Source: Verticillium longisporum (taxonomy: Eukaryota; Ascomycota; Sordariomycetes; Glomerellales; Plectosphaerellaceae). Taken from it: a stretch of DNA of 64,000 nt. The first letter of the stretch is position 1. Every line of letters starts with the position of its first letter. A program made the position numbers and the translations under genes. Location of the stretch: positions 3,224,001-3,288,000 of the forward strand of contig JAETXT010000003.1 of the NCBI GenBank assembly GCA_019188255.1, written 5' to 3'. Of this stretch, positions 48,163-61,000 are shown in pieces. The notes beneath the pieces are model-generated. The model was not told where the DNA came from. It did not search any database and worked only from the letters and a program-made list of their open reading frames with translations.

Positions 48163-48839
48163 CAGTGTACGAAGAGAAGTGGTCATTTGGTGTTTGGTGT
48201 TTGCCATGCGACGAGGTCCAGTTACGATGTGAAGAGAGAAGGGAAAGCAGAAGAGACGTTGATGGATGATATTGATATGGGAAGAAGAGGGAGCATAGCA
48301 CGGATGGCGAGCATTGCTTGGGCTTTTATTTTTCTCTTTTGTTTTCTGTTTCTTTCTCCGTTTTGCAGTCTTGGATTTGATACCCGAGCAGAGGAGGTGT
48401 GTCGACTACCGCGGCCAGAGCCATGGATCTCTTTCCGTGTTGGTAGCCTGCTTCTTCTGACTCCTGTTATGGTCTGTTTTTCTCCCTCCCCCCGTCTCAT
48501 TCTTATTCTCTTTGTCGCTATTGCATTCGTCTCGGCTTTTTGGTTTCCCTCTTGCAAACGTATAGCTTCTTCTCGGATCGATGGGCATATTACTTTTTCT
48601 TAATCCTACTGTATTTTTTTCACTGTTCCTTTGCATCTAGCCAGCCTCTGCTTCACGCCTCGTGATAGTTGAAATTTCTCATGACATGTTACTTATGGAA
48701 CGACTTGACGTGACAAAAAAATTGTATTACGCTCGCTGTCTACTTTTGCGGCGATGAGAAGAAAGGCGGTGGCACATGTATGTATGCAACGTCATACTAG
48801 CAACAAGATATAGAAAAAAAAATGAACAAGGAGACCCCT
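48163..48839. other. Convergent 3' region, no gene seen
   Basis: 677 bp between the stop of the 44.4-kb gene and the SAC1 stop. The sequence is T- and A-rich near 48.3-48.7 kb, as expected for fungal 3' untranslated regions. No gene was seen. Confidence 0.6.
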
Positions 48840-51068
48840 CTACTCGATCCTCTTCTTGCCCTCCTCGGCATTGAGATACCGCGCCGTGCTGAGGCCACGC
48901 TCGTGTTTCGCGACAAGGGTACCGATCATGGAGTCCTTGCGCGCCTTGTTCATGTGCTCGTTGTAGCCCTCGTTGGCCCAGGGCCTAGGGTTGAGCTTGG
49001 GCCAGTTGACCTGCACTTGTTAGCACGAGGCCGCAAGAATTCGAGTTCAGTGAGATGACTTACGTAGAGCATGCCGTGGCTGACGATGAAGCTAGCGGCC
49101 CAGGCGGACACGACGAGCCAGAAAAGGATGAAGAAACGGATGGCGAGGGTGGACTCAGTGCGAGTAAAGAGGCCGACAAAGACGAGGAACACGCTGAAGG
49201 CGAGGAGGTAAGGGACCGACTGGATGAGGATGGGCCGACGGTCGGCAAAGATGAGGCCAGAGCCGCCCAGGTCAGCCCCGGGGCTGTAGACGCCGAGGAA
49301 CAGGTCGAACGAGTCCTGGCGGGGCCCGTCGAGGAAGTTGTTCTTGAAGTAACGGGTGACACCAATGCGGCCGTCCTGGAGCGCACCAACCTTGGTACGT
49401 TTGCCCGTACGGGTGACGTCCGTCTTCATGGCACCAGTGCCGGAGTAGGAGCATGAAACAACGTCTGCATTGTCGGCCCACATATTGCGGAAGAGGTCCT
49501 CGAAGGCGGGATCCTCGTCACGGAAAGAAGAGCCGCGGGCCATGAGGCCAAGGTCCTCAAGGATGCGGTCCAGAGTATGACGAGCAAACATAGACTGGAC
49601 GACGTTGGTGCGATCGAGACAGTCCATGCAGTTGGTGCGCATGACCGACGTCTGGAAAGAGCGGCCCTCGAGACCACCGTCGTTATTGCCAGGCATGTCG
49701 ACAGCACGGAAATAGCCCTGGCTGGCGAGAGCCTCGCTGAGCCTCTCGATAAGCGCATAGGCTCGGTGCATCTTCATGCCCTTCGTCTCGTGGTGATAGT
49801 CGAAGTAAATGTAGTGCAAGCGGTCAAACTCGGACCTTTGCTTCTCGGGCTGAATGGTGGTGAACTTTTCATCGGTGATCCGGTCACCCTCGGTCTTCTC
49901 CCTCGGCGAAGAGACGAGAAGCTCAACGACCTTCTCATACGCGCCCTTGATGTTGCGCTCACGACCAGTCTTGTTGACCAGGTTGATGAGGTAGTTATCA
50001 CCATAGATCTTGATCTGCTCGTCAAAGTGAAGCTGTGCGGCGCGCAAGGCTGTCTCGATGCCGCGAACCTGAATCTTCGGGGTGTACTTGAGGCTGTTGA
50101 TCTCGGCCCAGTAAGCCGGTACACTACCACGGGTCTGGACGTAGGACATGATCTGCATCTCCTTGCCTTCGGCGCCGAACTGGCCACTCTGCATGTCGGC
50201 ACTGCCGGCAAAGCCGCCCATGCCGTTGTTCGCGTCGTTGACAATAACGACCTGTTCTGTTTCATTGTAGTTGGCAGCATGGCCTTGCTCGTCGAGACCT
50301 CTCGTGAAGTACCGAGTGCCGCCGCGGTGTCTGGAGCGACGCGAAATAAGGACGATTGTCAGGGAAGAGTTTTTGAACTTGGTCGGGCGGATTTCGAGCA
50401 CGCCGAAGATGACGGGGAGAATGAAGGGGTCTGCGCCATGTTGGGGACCAGGCTGGCCTCGCGCGCCTGTTGTTCGAAAATCGATGAGGGGCGACTGGAG
50501 GTGCTTGTTGAAGAAGAAACGGTCATCGGCGCGCTGCCACAGGGGAAGGGCAGTGTCGGCCAAGGACTGTCGTTGGAAGGAGTTGGTCAGGTCGATGGAG
50601 TACGAGAAGTACATGGGCCCGCTCTTGATAAAAGTCTCGAGAAGGCCAATAAAGACATCTTCGTCAGGATCGCGAATCTGGCGCTCGCGCATGGGCAGAA
50701 TCTCGGTGGAGATGACCTTGTAGACCATGTGGCCCTTCAGGCGGCCCATGGGTTGGGCCTTCGTGATAATGATGACATACTTGTCTGGAGGGAGATGCAA
50801 GGTTAGCTGACAGCCTTGCGAAAGCGGATACGAGTGTCCTGAAAAGGAGATGGAGCTTACCGAGTCTGAGCTGCACAATGCCCAGGATGCCGGCAATGCT
50901 GGAGACACGGGAGGCTCGCTTGGTGAGACCGCCATCACCAAGGCGCAGGTCGCCGGTGGGGCGGTCGATGATCAGGGCCGGGGCATCGGGAGAAGAGGGC
51001 GAGGTGAAGATGTAGGAGTCGCTGGCGAACTTGACGTTGATGTCGCGGTAGGGGAGTGTAGGCGCCAT
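48840..51068 (-). CDS. SAC1: Phosphoinositide phosphatase Sac1
   Basis: ER/Golgi membrane phosphatase that removes phosphate from PtdIns4P and related lipids. Three exons, 51068-50861, 50784-49064 and 49010-48840, join in phase (introns 76 and 53 nt) to give 699 residues. The Sac domain has a complete CX5R catalytic motif, RTNCMDCLDRTN, with the predicted catalytic Cys at residue 455. N-terminal landmarks are DKYVIIITKAQPMGRLKGH and FSYSIDLTNSFQR. Two hydrophobic segments near the C-terminus (VPYLLAFSVFLVFVGLF from about residue 595, then FFILFWLVVSAWAASFIV) anchor it in the membrane. The tail KKRIE is short and cytosolic. It is the last intact gene before the AT-rich block. Confidence 0.96.
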
Positions 51069-51730
51069 GGCCGTGGGTGGGTAACTGAAAAGGGCCTGGG
51101 GGGCAAAGCAGACGAAAGTAGTCAGAGTCCTTGGAAAGAAATCAAGATATCAAGATCTGGAAAGCGCTGAACAGAAATGTGCAAGGTGTAGCTGTGGCTG
51201 TCGCAACGCGGGGCTGTTGGAAAAAGCAGTGGACAGCTCAGATCGTGGTAGTGGTGGGTGGTGTTGAGGCCCCAATTGGCAAGCTGCTGTCGTCACTTCC
51301 CAAACGTGCCCTCGTCACTGTCACTGGCAGGAGCTTGGCGGGCTCGCCCCTTCTGCCTTCTGAGCTTCTGATGCGCACGAGCCAGTTGCTCTAGGGACGG
51401 GGGAGTGGGGTGGGGGCAGTCCTGTGGGACTGAGACTTTTTACCTTTCAGGGCCCTCAGTTCCATCCTCACATGCCTGGTAAGCCTGGGAGGTACCGGTG
51501 GAAGAACAAAGTGGCAGCCTGGAGCGGGTATTCATGTGGATTACATAAGACACTAAGTAAGGCACTGTACTGGCCCGGCGCTGCACAGGAGGTACCTTGT
51601 GACGACGACCCTCGCCGCCACCTGCGCTCTCTGACGCTGCTGTAGTGGATGCTTCTCGGTTTTACCACGACCCATAGCGCAGGTCTAATCGGGTTAGCGC
51701 CCTTGCCGCTCTTGCTCAGGCTCGGCTCAG
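51069..51730. other. SAC1 upstream region up to the AT-rich border
   Basis: About 660 bp with ordinary base composition containing the SAC1 promoter. Open frames are short and unconvincing. Composition changes sharply to AT-rich from roughly 51.75 kb. Confidence 0.5.
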
Positions 51731-51826
51731 TCTGAGCTCAGCCACGCCTCAGTCAAGGCGAGTTATGCAGGTTATGCATAAACAACTACTGGAACGGTCT
51801 CGCTTAAACGGTAGCCAAGTTCCGTA

Positions 51827-52270
51827 TTAAGGCCCTGATCGTCTCGAGTATTTAGCGCTAAATGTATTTAGTTCCGAGTGACTTCTTGAAAACGGCACTA
51901 GTATACTATTTTAGAAGTACCTCTTTTAACCCTTATTCTATCTTCGATTTTGGACGGCTGGATTAAAAATATTCCACTCTAAAACTGCTTATATAAGCAT
52001 TATAGGGCTAGGAGTATAGTATCTATTTAGTACTAAAAGGGTGCTCTAATTATTAGTACTAAGTTGAAAATCCCTTCCTATTTAGGGAAGGTCTAAATGA
52101 AATAGGGGCCTTTGCTAGTATAGTATATTCATCCTATAATATCTAGTTAAATATTAGCTTACTATTTATTTAGTATAAAACGCCTATTAAATCGGGTAAA
52201 GCATTATAAGTACGGGCTACATTTCATATAGATCGATGATTTTTTAGTATTAAATGCTCAAGATGATCAG
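51827..52270. mobile_element. Small inverted-repeat element, MITE-like, RIP-mutated
   Basis: Inverted ends of about 38 bp flank a stretch of about 440 bp. The left end reads AGGCCCTGATCGTCTCGAG from 51827. The right end, read on the minus strand from 52270, gives AGGCCCTGATCATCTTGAG. Across the aligned ends the differences are transitions only (C/T or G/A). The inside is AT-rich without an open frame. Size and structure suggest a non-autonomous DNA transposon. A target-site duplication could not be settled (TA/TAA-like flanks). Confidence 0.6.
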
Positions 52271-52999
52271 GGCCTAAGGTAGCTTATCTATCTCTTTTAC
52301 TTAATTGATGCTTGCGCTAGTTACTAGCCGCTAGGTGCTGATACCTACCTAAAGGCGGCTAGGTAATTACTCTATTCGCCCCGGAAGCTACCTAGGTCTC
52401 CCTACTATATACTAGGCGCTCGTGACTTCCTAGGAAGTTAGCCTTCTTCAGGAGTTCAAGCTACTAGAGCTCTTAAAGATATTTACGGGTCCCTTAACGA
52501 TAAAATCTTTTCCCTCGCTTACTCGTTTCGTCTAGCGATTAGGCGTTAGCATTAGTAGTTACTAGAAGCCTTCGCGCGAACGCTATAGTTAAGTATAATC
52601 GTAAAGCTAGATATATATTTAATAGCTATTATAACTACTATATACTGATCCTCTAGTATTACTTATCCCGTTCTACGAGAGAGTAGTAGCTCGCCTTAAG
52701 TAGTAGAGGAGTCTCGGCAACTAATTCCGCTAGCTTAGGTAAGATATAAAAGATATCCTAATATAAGAGGGTAGAGGGATATAGTATAAAAGTAATAGAC
52801 TCTAATAGACTTTAGGACCTAATTACCTAGATATATAATAGATTAGGATAATAGCTAATATTATATAAGAATTCTAAATCTACTAAGCTAGAGAATTACT
52901 ACTTAAGGGATATAAGCAAGCGCCTAGCTTAAATGGAGGGCGAGGGGGCATAAACTACTCTATAAGGTCTTAGCTGTTAGTATAATTTAATGATATGCT

Positions 53000-53420
53000 T
53001 CCGGGCGCATTCTATACTAGCTTTTGCTATAGCGGCGCTGCTCGTGATGATGCTGGAGCTGGAGCTGATGATGAAATAATTATAGTGACTTCTCCTCTTG
53101 CCTTCGCGATATGCTTACTCCGGGCGGGATTCTTGCGCTTCACTGGCTCGAAGGCTACGATGGCGCAGCGCAAGCCGTGTTGCTGGCAGTGGGCGCATAG
53201 GCTGGGCATCGCCGCTTTTAACCTTTCGTAAGCGACTTACATTACCGACTCGACGGACGGCGGATGGAAGATTGACGAGGTATGAAGCAAAAGGGACGAG
53301 AAGGCAAGATAGAAGGAAGGACATGGCTGTTACACCGAGGCGCCTCATTGATTCAAGCTACTCTCGCTCATTCCCAAGTTTGCCAAGGTACGTGCTAAGT
53401 GGCTCACGGGACGCCACATG
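53000..53420. other. GC-richer island with short frames inside the AT-rich block
   Basis: This stretch has near-normal base composition. On the minus strand a 60-codon frame at 53209-53027 reads SLCAHCQQHGLRCAIVAFEP, followed by an Ala/Ser-rich part. Its CxxC...C pattern could be a remnant of a zinc-binding or transposon-encoded protein, but no family is assigned. The frame decays into AT-rich sequence to the left. Confidence 0.3.
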
Positions 53421-53560
53421 ATTTGATCTACGCAGTCATGACATGATCTACGCCGGGCGACTCTTTGATGTAGTTTAATTCCGGATTGATCATCTCGGCC
53501 CATAAACTCCCCCCATCGTCAAGTACTTCAGAGGTAAGGTGCCGTATCTTGACCGTCGAG

Positions 53561-54235
53561 ATGCCTCCCGCCCTCAGGCCGATCCTTCCACTGCCTTCCC
53601 CAAATTCAATAAGGCAGTAGGAGCCTTTCGACGATGAGGATATCAACGTTAAGAAGCGGCGCAAGACTATCGATGTCGCCTGTGACCATTGCCGCACCAA
53701 AAAGAATGCGGTCAGTGCTTCCCACCCGCCCAACGTGCCTCTTCATCCACAGGTTAGTAGCCATTAACAGGTTCAGTGTGACGGTAACCGGCCGGCATGT
53801 ACTACATGCGTGAAGCGGAATACGCAGTGCACCTACCGAACCAACAAGTAGAGGGTGAAGGATTATGAGGACGAGATTGAAAGACTACGGGGCAAGCTTC
53901 GAGGGTATGAAGAGCTTGTTGCAAGCCTCAGAAGTCTTCCAGATAGGGAAGCCGTTCGATTACTCCAGCGTCTACGCTCCATGCCAGAGGAGCTTAACAT
54001 AATACCTCCGATATATCGAATACTCTCTCCACTACCTGCAGCTTAAAATATGACCCCGCCCCTGAAGTCTAACCTTGACCTTGAACTCGGAGCTTATCCG
54101 ATGATGTATTCAATATCGAACGCACTCGACGCCTCGGACACCCAGGCAGTCTTGCCTAAAACCCAGGAATGCACATCGAGTCCCTACCTCTATATTAAGG
54201 AGTCTTATATAACGAGTAAAGGGATTAACTATTAG
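53561..54235 (+). pseudogene. Zn2Cys6 transcription factor relic with in-frame stops
   Basis: From the ATG at 53561 the frame reads to IRQ, then hits TAG at 53618, then continues EPFDDEDINVKKRRKTIDVACDHCRTKK. After a decayed intron the acceptor at 53769-53770 opens VQCDGNRPACTTCVKRNTQC. Joined, these give C-x2-C-x6-C-x6-C-x2-C-x6-C, a complete binuclear zinc-cluster pattern. A second TAG follows TYRTNK, then a coiled-coil linker (DYEDEIERLRGKLRGYEELV) and RSLPDREAVRLLQRLRSMPE, ending with another in-frame TAA near 54043. The stops fit CAG-to-TAG and CAA-to-TAA changes. No donor GT is intact after the RTKK codons. The rest of the protein is lost in AT-rich sequence. Most likely a RIP-inactivated regulator gene or a duplicate of one. 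Confidence 0.78.
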
Positions 54236-54239
54236 TCTT

Positions 54240-56350
54240 TTAGGGGTCTCTAGGAAGATAGAATAATCGATACCCTTCTCTAAATCTTAATCTATTAACC
54301 TTTCTTATAACTATTCCCTTACTATGCTCGGTCCTCTCTTCTTAATTCCTACGATTAAATAATAAGCGATCCTTTATCGGTCTTATACCTCCTTTAAGTC
54401 TTAATATAATACCCTATCTCTCTCTTTATTTCGTCCCGAAGTATAATATAATATTTAGGTTAAAGGTCCCTATTAAGTTCTAAGTAGTTCTCTCTTAAGC
54501 TATTTAGTATTATTTAGTCTAAAGACGTCTATATATTCTAGGTTTCTATTTAATTCTTAAATATCTATCTTAATAAGTACCTTTTATTAATTAGCTAGGG
54601 TTTCTAGGTTAATTCTTTATTATTTAATAGCTATAGTTTAATACTTCTATATATCTTTCTTCTTATTTTAATTCTATTTCTTATTCTTTTATTATTCTTA
54701 TTTAATAATTTAATAATTCTCTTCTATAGTTAATTAATAAATAATAGCTTATTAATATAATTTTACTATTCTAATATTCTTCTATTCTCCTTCTTTATCT
54801 TAATTCTATTTAATTATTCTTATATTATTCTATTCTTAAATAATAATCTAATAAGCTTCTTTTATAATTAATTAATAATTATTCGCCTTTTAATATAGAT
54901 TTATTAATCTATTATTCTTTATTCTTTCCTTTTTTATTATTTAGATTTGATAAATAATTATTATTCTAGAATAGTTTATTATAGGTTTCTAATATATCTA
55001 TAAAAGGATTTTCTAATTATTATTTCTATCTTTTCTTCTTCTTCTTTAATAATAATAATAATAATATTCCTCCCCTCCGTAATATTATTTTTATATCTTT
55101 TATAATAATCCCTTAACGATTAGCTATTATATAGTTATTAATTAGGTATAGTTCTTAGATCGATTCCGGTTTTCTAATTCTTCGATAAGAATAATTTATA
55201 AATCTATTAATATCTATTTATTAATTATTTATTAATTAAAAGTAATAATACTATTATTTAAATAATTTCCTATTTATAAATTACTTTTAACGTTTCCTTT
55301 ATAATTTAATAGCTAATTAGCTATAGAGTAATAGCTCCTCTTCCTCTTAATCCTCGCTAGGAGCCCGGATAGGCGTACTCTACTAGAGACCTATTATACT
55401 TCTATTATTACGATCGTATATATAAATAGTTTAATCCTATTATAAATAGGGAATACTTTTACTATAAGGAGGATATTAATAAGTAAGCTATTATCTAGCT
55501 ATTAATTATTAGCTAATCGTTTATATAGCTAATTCCGCTAAATACTCCTATTATAGAATAACCTAGGGAAATAAGCTATACTTTATTATAAATTGCCCCC
55601 CTTTTATTCCTTTATTATCTAATAGTTAATCCCCTATAAATACTTATTAAGTACTAGGCTACTATATATACTCTTAAATTAGCTATTAAAGCTATAGCTA
55701 AGAATAGCTATATTAATATCTTTAAAGTAAATAATACTTATTTATTAGATATTTATTATTTAAATATTAATAGATTTCTTTTAATTAATTTTAATATAAT
55801 TAAGATTATTAGCTAGAAAGCCCTCTAAAAGGGTAAAAACGATAAAGCGCTAAACGCTAAAAAGTATATTATTATTAATTAATAGGAGGCTAGCGAGTAT
55901 TCTACTCGTTACTTCGCTATTATTAATCGTCTCGCCTAGGCCGCTAAGCGCTCTATTACTATTATTAAGGTCTCCGCTATTACCCTATAATAGATTACCG
56001 GTTCTCTTACTAAGCTAATTACTATCTAGTCCGAGATCTAGGAGAATTATACCCTAATCGTAAATCGTTTATTAATTACCTATTATTTACTTATTAATAA
56101 TCTATTAGAATTATAATATTCTTATTAGCGCTATTAATAATAAAGAGGATAACGAGAACTAAGAAGGTAATAGCGAGGTAGTAGCTTAAGAATTACTAAT
56201 AGTCCGCTAATACTCCCCTATTATTTAGTTTTTTCTTTTACTTTTTTCTTTTTTTTTTTTTTTATTATTCTTCCTTAAGAGTAGGGCTAGGGGCTAGATT
56301 ACCCCCTAAATATTAATTAAATTATTATTAATCCGTTATTACTTTTCTTT
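54240..56350. repeat. AT-rich degraded sequence, identity unresolved
   Basis: About 2.1 kb of extremely AT-rich DNA without open frames. It follows the 3' end of the minus-strand gypsy relic, so it may include that element's 3' end and LTR. A pyrimidine-rich tract of T and C at about 56.22-56.28 kb would be a purine tract in the element's orientation. Traces of a coding frame on the plus strand at 55.58-56.2 kb could come from another element. Nothing firmer can be said. Confidence 0.4.
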
Positions 56351-56379
56351 ATAATTATTTATATATCTTAATGAAATCG

Positions 56380-58060
56380 TCTATTACGTTTTACTATAAT
56401 TCCTATAAATTCTCGCTTTCTAAATATCCTTCCTATTTAATAAGGTACTATTAATTATATAATAGTCCCCTATAATTAATTATTCTCTTAATTATATATA
56501 CGTCTTCTATTCCTATAGCTAGTAATATTTTATTAACTTATAGCTAAAGTAATAATTAGTTTTCTCTACTTTTCTAATTTTCTAAGTATAATATATAGAA
56601 TATATTATATACTTTATAGCTAAGGGGTAGCTATAGCTTATATACTAGACTATAGCTATCTATCTTTTTAATAATTCTAAATAGTCCGAGGTATTTATTA
56701 AATAGCTTCTTACTAGGTCTCTACTATTTAATCGTTCTTATAGAGAAGAGAACTAAGTCTCCTATTTCGTATTTTTTCCGAATTCTTCCTCGGTTATAAT
56801 AGTAAGCCTAATATCTACTATTAATCTCTAAGAGTCTATAGATTATCTTTCTCTTAATTATCTACTAGGCTATTTATAGTTCTATTATCTCTAAGTTCCT
56901 TTATTATTATATAGCTCGGCCTAGGTCCTTTAGTCTAGCTAGGTTATATTTTATTAATACTTCTATTAGTAATTACTAGATTATTATATAGAATAATATA
57001 TTATATACGAATTCCGCTATAGGGAGTAGGGAAATCTAGTCTATTTATTCGTAATTATAGAATACTCTAAAATAGTATTCTAGGTTCTAATTCTATCGTT
57101 CTATTTAGCCGTCGATCTATAAATAGAAGGCTATTAAGAGTTATCTCTTTATTCCTATTATCTTATATAAAGTTATCTAAAACTTATTAATAAATAATAA
57201 CCTTCTATCTAAGATTATACCTTTTAAGAGGCTATATCTCTTAAATATATAATCCTATAATATAGTTACTAGACCGGCTATTATAAATCTATTACTAATT
57301 AATATATATATAGTATACTTTATAAAGCGGTCTATAATAATTAATATAATATCTTATTTATTAACTTTAAGGAGTCCTATAATAAAGTCTATAGATATTT
57401 CCTTAAAGGGACCGTTAAATAGTAATAAGCTACCTAATTAGCTATATAGTTTATAGTATTAGGGTTTTATTATCTAATATATTAAGTATATAAGGATATA
57501 TTCCTTAATATCTTTAATTAAATTATTCTAGAAATATATATTTTTAAGCTAAATAATAATCTTCCTAATTCCTTAATACTCTACTATTAAGCTATTATAA
57601 GCTTATTATAGGATTTCGTTTCTAAGAGCTTTATCCTATAGAATAAAGATCTTATTCTTAAAGGTTAATAGGCTATTTATTTCTATTTACTAATTAAGTA
57701 GCCTTTACTCCTTTCTTATTTTATAGAAGGTATTATTTCCTTAGGCTTCTAGGATAGCTTCTTTAATAGGTCTATTATCTAGCTATTAATCTATTATAGT
57801 AATAGCCCTAATAATATTAAGGAATCGTTTTATCTACGATAGTAAATAATATACCTTTACTTACTCCTATTCTCCTTAATTTAGCTTATAATCGGGCCTC
57901 CTAGAGAGGCTATCCGCTAAGTTCCTATTACTTACTTAGTATTTAATAATAAAATCGAACTCTAATAGCGCTTATAACTATCTTCCCTATCATCCTAAGA
58001 TCTTCGGTTTTTCTATAAGATATTTATAATTAAGGTAATTAATTAGGACTTTTATTAAAC
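56380..58060 (-). mobile_element. Ty3/gypsy (chromovirus) pol relic
   Basis: Reading the minus strand from high to low coordinates gives, with many stops, an RNase H C-terminal part at about 58.06-57.88 kb (KNRRS, then ALLEFDFIIKY). An integrase core follows at about 57.4-57.0 kb, with the family blocks LKGIILDRRLLFINKF and DGQIERQNQNLEYYFRVF. Then come KYLGLFRIIKKI at about 56.7 kb and a chromodomain-like end near 56.5-56.42 kb (DVYIIKRI, YLIKQEGYLESENL). The order RNase H, integrase, chromodomain fits a chromovirus. Reverse transcriptase, protease and gag are missing to the right, where a plus-strand element begins. Inactive. Confidence 0.75.
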
Positions 58061-58079
58061 TAATATTAAGGGATTACCT

Positions 58080-61000
58080 AGGTCGGTAATTACTATATAG
58101 GATTCACTAATATAGTAATTACTAGGGCTAGGATTTATAGCTCTTAGGAGTACGTAATTTATAGCTTATATAATCGGTAAATTAGATAAGTATATCTAAT
58201 TTATATAGGTAGCGGTAATTTAGAGAGATAGAATTATTAATAATTATAACCCTTATATTACCTACCCTACCGATTTAGAGCTCTTAAGTATAGCTAAAGT
58301 AATAAATTAGGGTTTATATAAATAGTAAAGCCCTCTTAATACTAATTAGTATTATATTTAATATAATATAGAATAGCTAGAGCTAGAGAAGTTAAGATCG
58401 ATCTTATAGATAGTAAATTCGCTATATATAAGCTTATCGGTTATATTTTATAAATAATCGTAAGAGTACCGTTTACGTTAAGTACTTTAGGACTCTTATA
58501 AGAGCTTAATAATAGGGAAATCCCCTATTACGTAATCTATAGGAGCACTATCTACTTTAAGTACCTTAGGACTCCTATACTTAAGATTACTATCTAGGCT
58601 ATATTACTAGCTACTAAACCCGATAAACGAAGCTCTATAGAATAGTTAATTAGCTATAATAGAGCTTTAATAAAATTAACGATAATAAGCTCCTCGGATT
58701 ATAGTAATAGCTCTATAATAGAGCTAGAAAGTACTAAAAAGATATAATAGGAGTTTAACGGTATTCTAGAAGAACTTAGTATATTATATTTAACGTAGAA
58801 GGTTAGGAAGGGTCTCGATATTAATTTCATCGTTAATAGAGTAGAATTATAGTGCCCTAGATTACTAGATTCGGTATCCGTAGATCTTAAGAGCGCTTAG
58901 ATCCTTAAAGTAATAAGTATATATAGGACTATAAAAGGAGTTTACCTCTTAGAAGCGTTTATCGAAGACTTCTAGGGCTAGACCGAAGAGGACTTTAATT
59001 CCTATAATATAACGATTATTTAAGTATTAAAGGTATATTTAATAGAGTATAGGATCCCTCTTCTAGGAATAGTAAACGCTAAGATATTAAAGAGATTAAT
59101 CCTAATACCTTTATAGGAAGAGATACTTAATATAATAGAATCGATTACTATTAATTAGGATTTAGTATTCTAAAGAGTAGAGGAATAGCGAGATTAGTAG
59201 GACGATAAGTAATAACCTATAAGGAATATTTAGCTATCCTAAATCCGAAAACTATAAATAGAGAGGATAGATCCCTAATAGCCCTTAATTCTAAGGTTAT
59301 CTAATTAATAGAGTAAGTAATCTAGTTAATAAGAGATTATATTTTAATTATAAAGAAATAAAACCTTATCCTTAAATATTACTTAGAACCTATTAGCTTA
59401 ATATTATATTCTATTATTATACGAATTAGTAAATTTATTAATCGATAGAGCTATAATTAAGTAATTTATATTACTTTAGAATAAGGAGAGTAATTATTCT
59501 AAGGAGATATATAATATCCTTAACGATAAAATATATGTCTTTATAGATATTTATAAACTATTATAAATCCATTATATATAGCTCTATATACTCTTCTTAA
59601 ATATACTTTTAGAATATATATAAACTTTCTTCCTAGAATATATAAACTAGAATATAGGACTCTATTAAATATATTAGTAATTAAATAATAGTTCGATTTA
59701 GAGATTAATAGAGTATAGTATTATATAGACTAGAGCTCGATAACGTTCTATTCTATAATAATAGAAGCTAATAATATAAGAAAGCTATAAATAGAAGTTC
59801 TCTAGATCCTTCTAGATAAGCTTTAATAATACTAAAGAGTACTTAGCTATATATTTAAGGAAGAGACTTATCTTTATATAAATACTCTAAGAGCGGTTTA
59901 AAGTATCCTAGAGCTAAAGATTATATTAATAAAGTTAGAACGATCTTTTAATATACTATCTATATAGTTTAAGAGTATATTAAAAGTAGAGGAGAATACT
60001 AGAATGCTTAAGTACTTCTATATTAATAGACGTTATAGGAGCGGATATTACTAGGCTAATAGAAGGGGAGATCGTAGAGAGTAATCGGTATATAGGACTA
60101 ATAATCGTTAATTATCTAGAATTCGTAAATACTAGATATATTCTAAACTAGACTATAGATCGACGAAGTACTCTCCTAAGGAGCAATAACGTTCGAAAGA
60201 GTAATAGAAACGTATATAGGAAGTATATAGGGATTAGCGGAAGGGATACTATTAATTTTTAATAATAATAGAACCTATTAAGAGCTCGGAATTAGATAAT
60301 CCTATTTCTAATAAGCTAGGAATAGATAATACCTTTAAATCTAATCTTAAGAGCGAATTAATAAATACTTATACTATATACTTCCTAGTAAATAAGTTAT
60401 TCTAATATAGAATTAGGGGGAATAGTTTAAAGGCTAAAATAATAGCTCTAATAGAATAGCTCTTTACTTAATATTAGATTAATAGTACTTCTACGTAGTA
60501 TAATATTATCCTTAATATAAACGTAATATTAATTTCTATAATAGGAGCTTTATAAATAAGGGCCTTTATAGCCTTAATATTAAGCTTAATAGTTAATAAA
60601 TAAAGAATAAGGGCTAGAATAAGATTCGGAATAAGAAATCCTATTTCTATAATAAAGGAGATTACTATTCTAATATTAATTAGGAGAATTATATTCTATA
60701 TTATCCTAATAGATACCTTATTCCTACTTTATATTAAGGATATAGACGATCTTAGAATCTATTTAGATAATATATATAACGAGCTAGTAAAGTATATTAA
60801 GGAGATCTAAGAGCGTATACCTATTTTTCGTAAATAGGGCTATTTATAGTTCTTCCTAAATACGAAGACCTATACTAGCTCTAGGATTATATATATAATA
60901 GGGATAGAGAGCGATAGAGTAGCGTTTCTAATAGAAATAGAGCTCTAATATATTTATAAATAATTTAATTATTTATCTATAGAGAAGCTATAGAACCTAC

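Noticed and set aside
1..51730. tRNA genes, rRNA or CRISPR arrays
   Set aside because: No B-box-like GGTTCGANTCC with a matching cloverleaf and no regularly spaced repeats were seen; the only tandem repeats are the 19-bp minisatellite and (TGCC)7.
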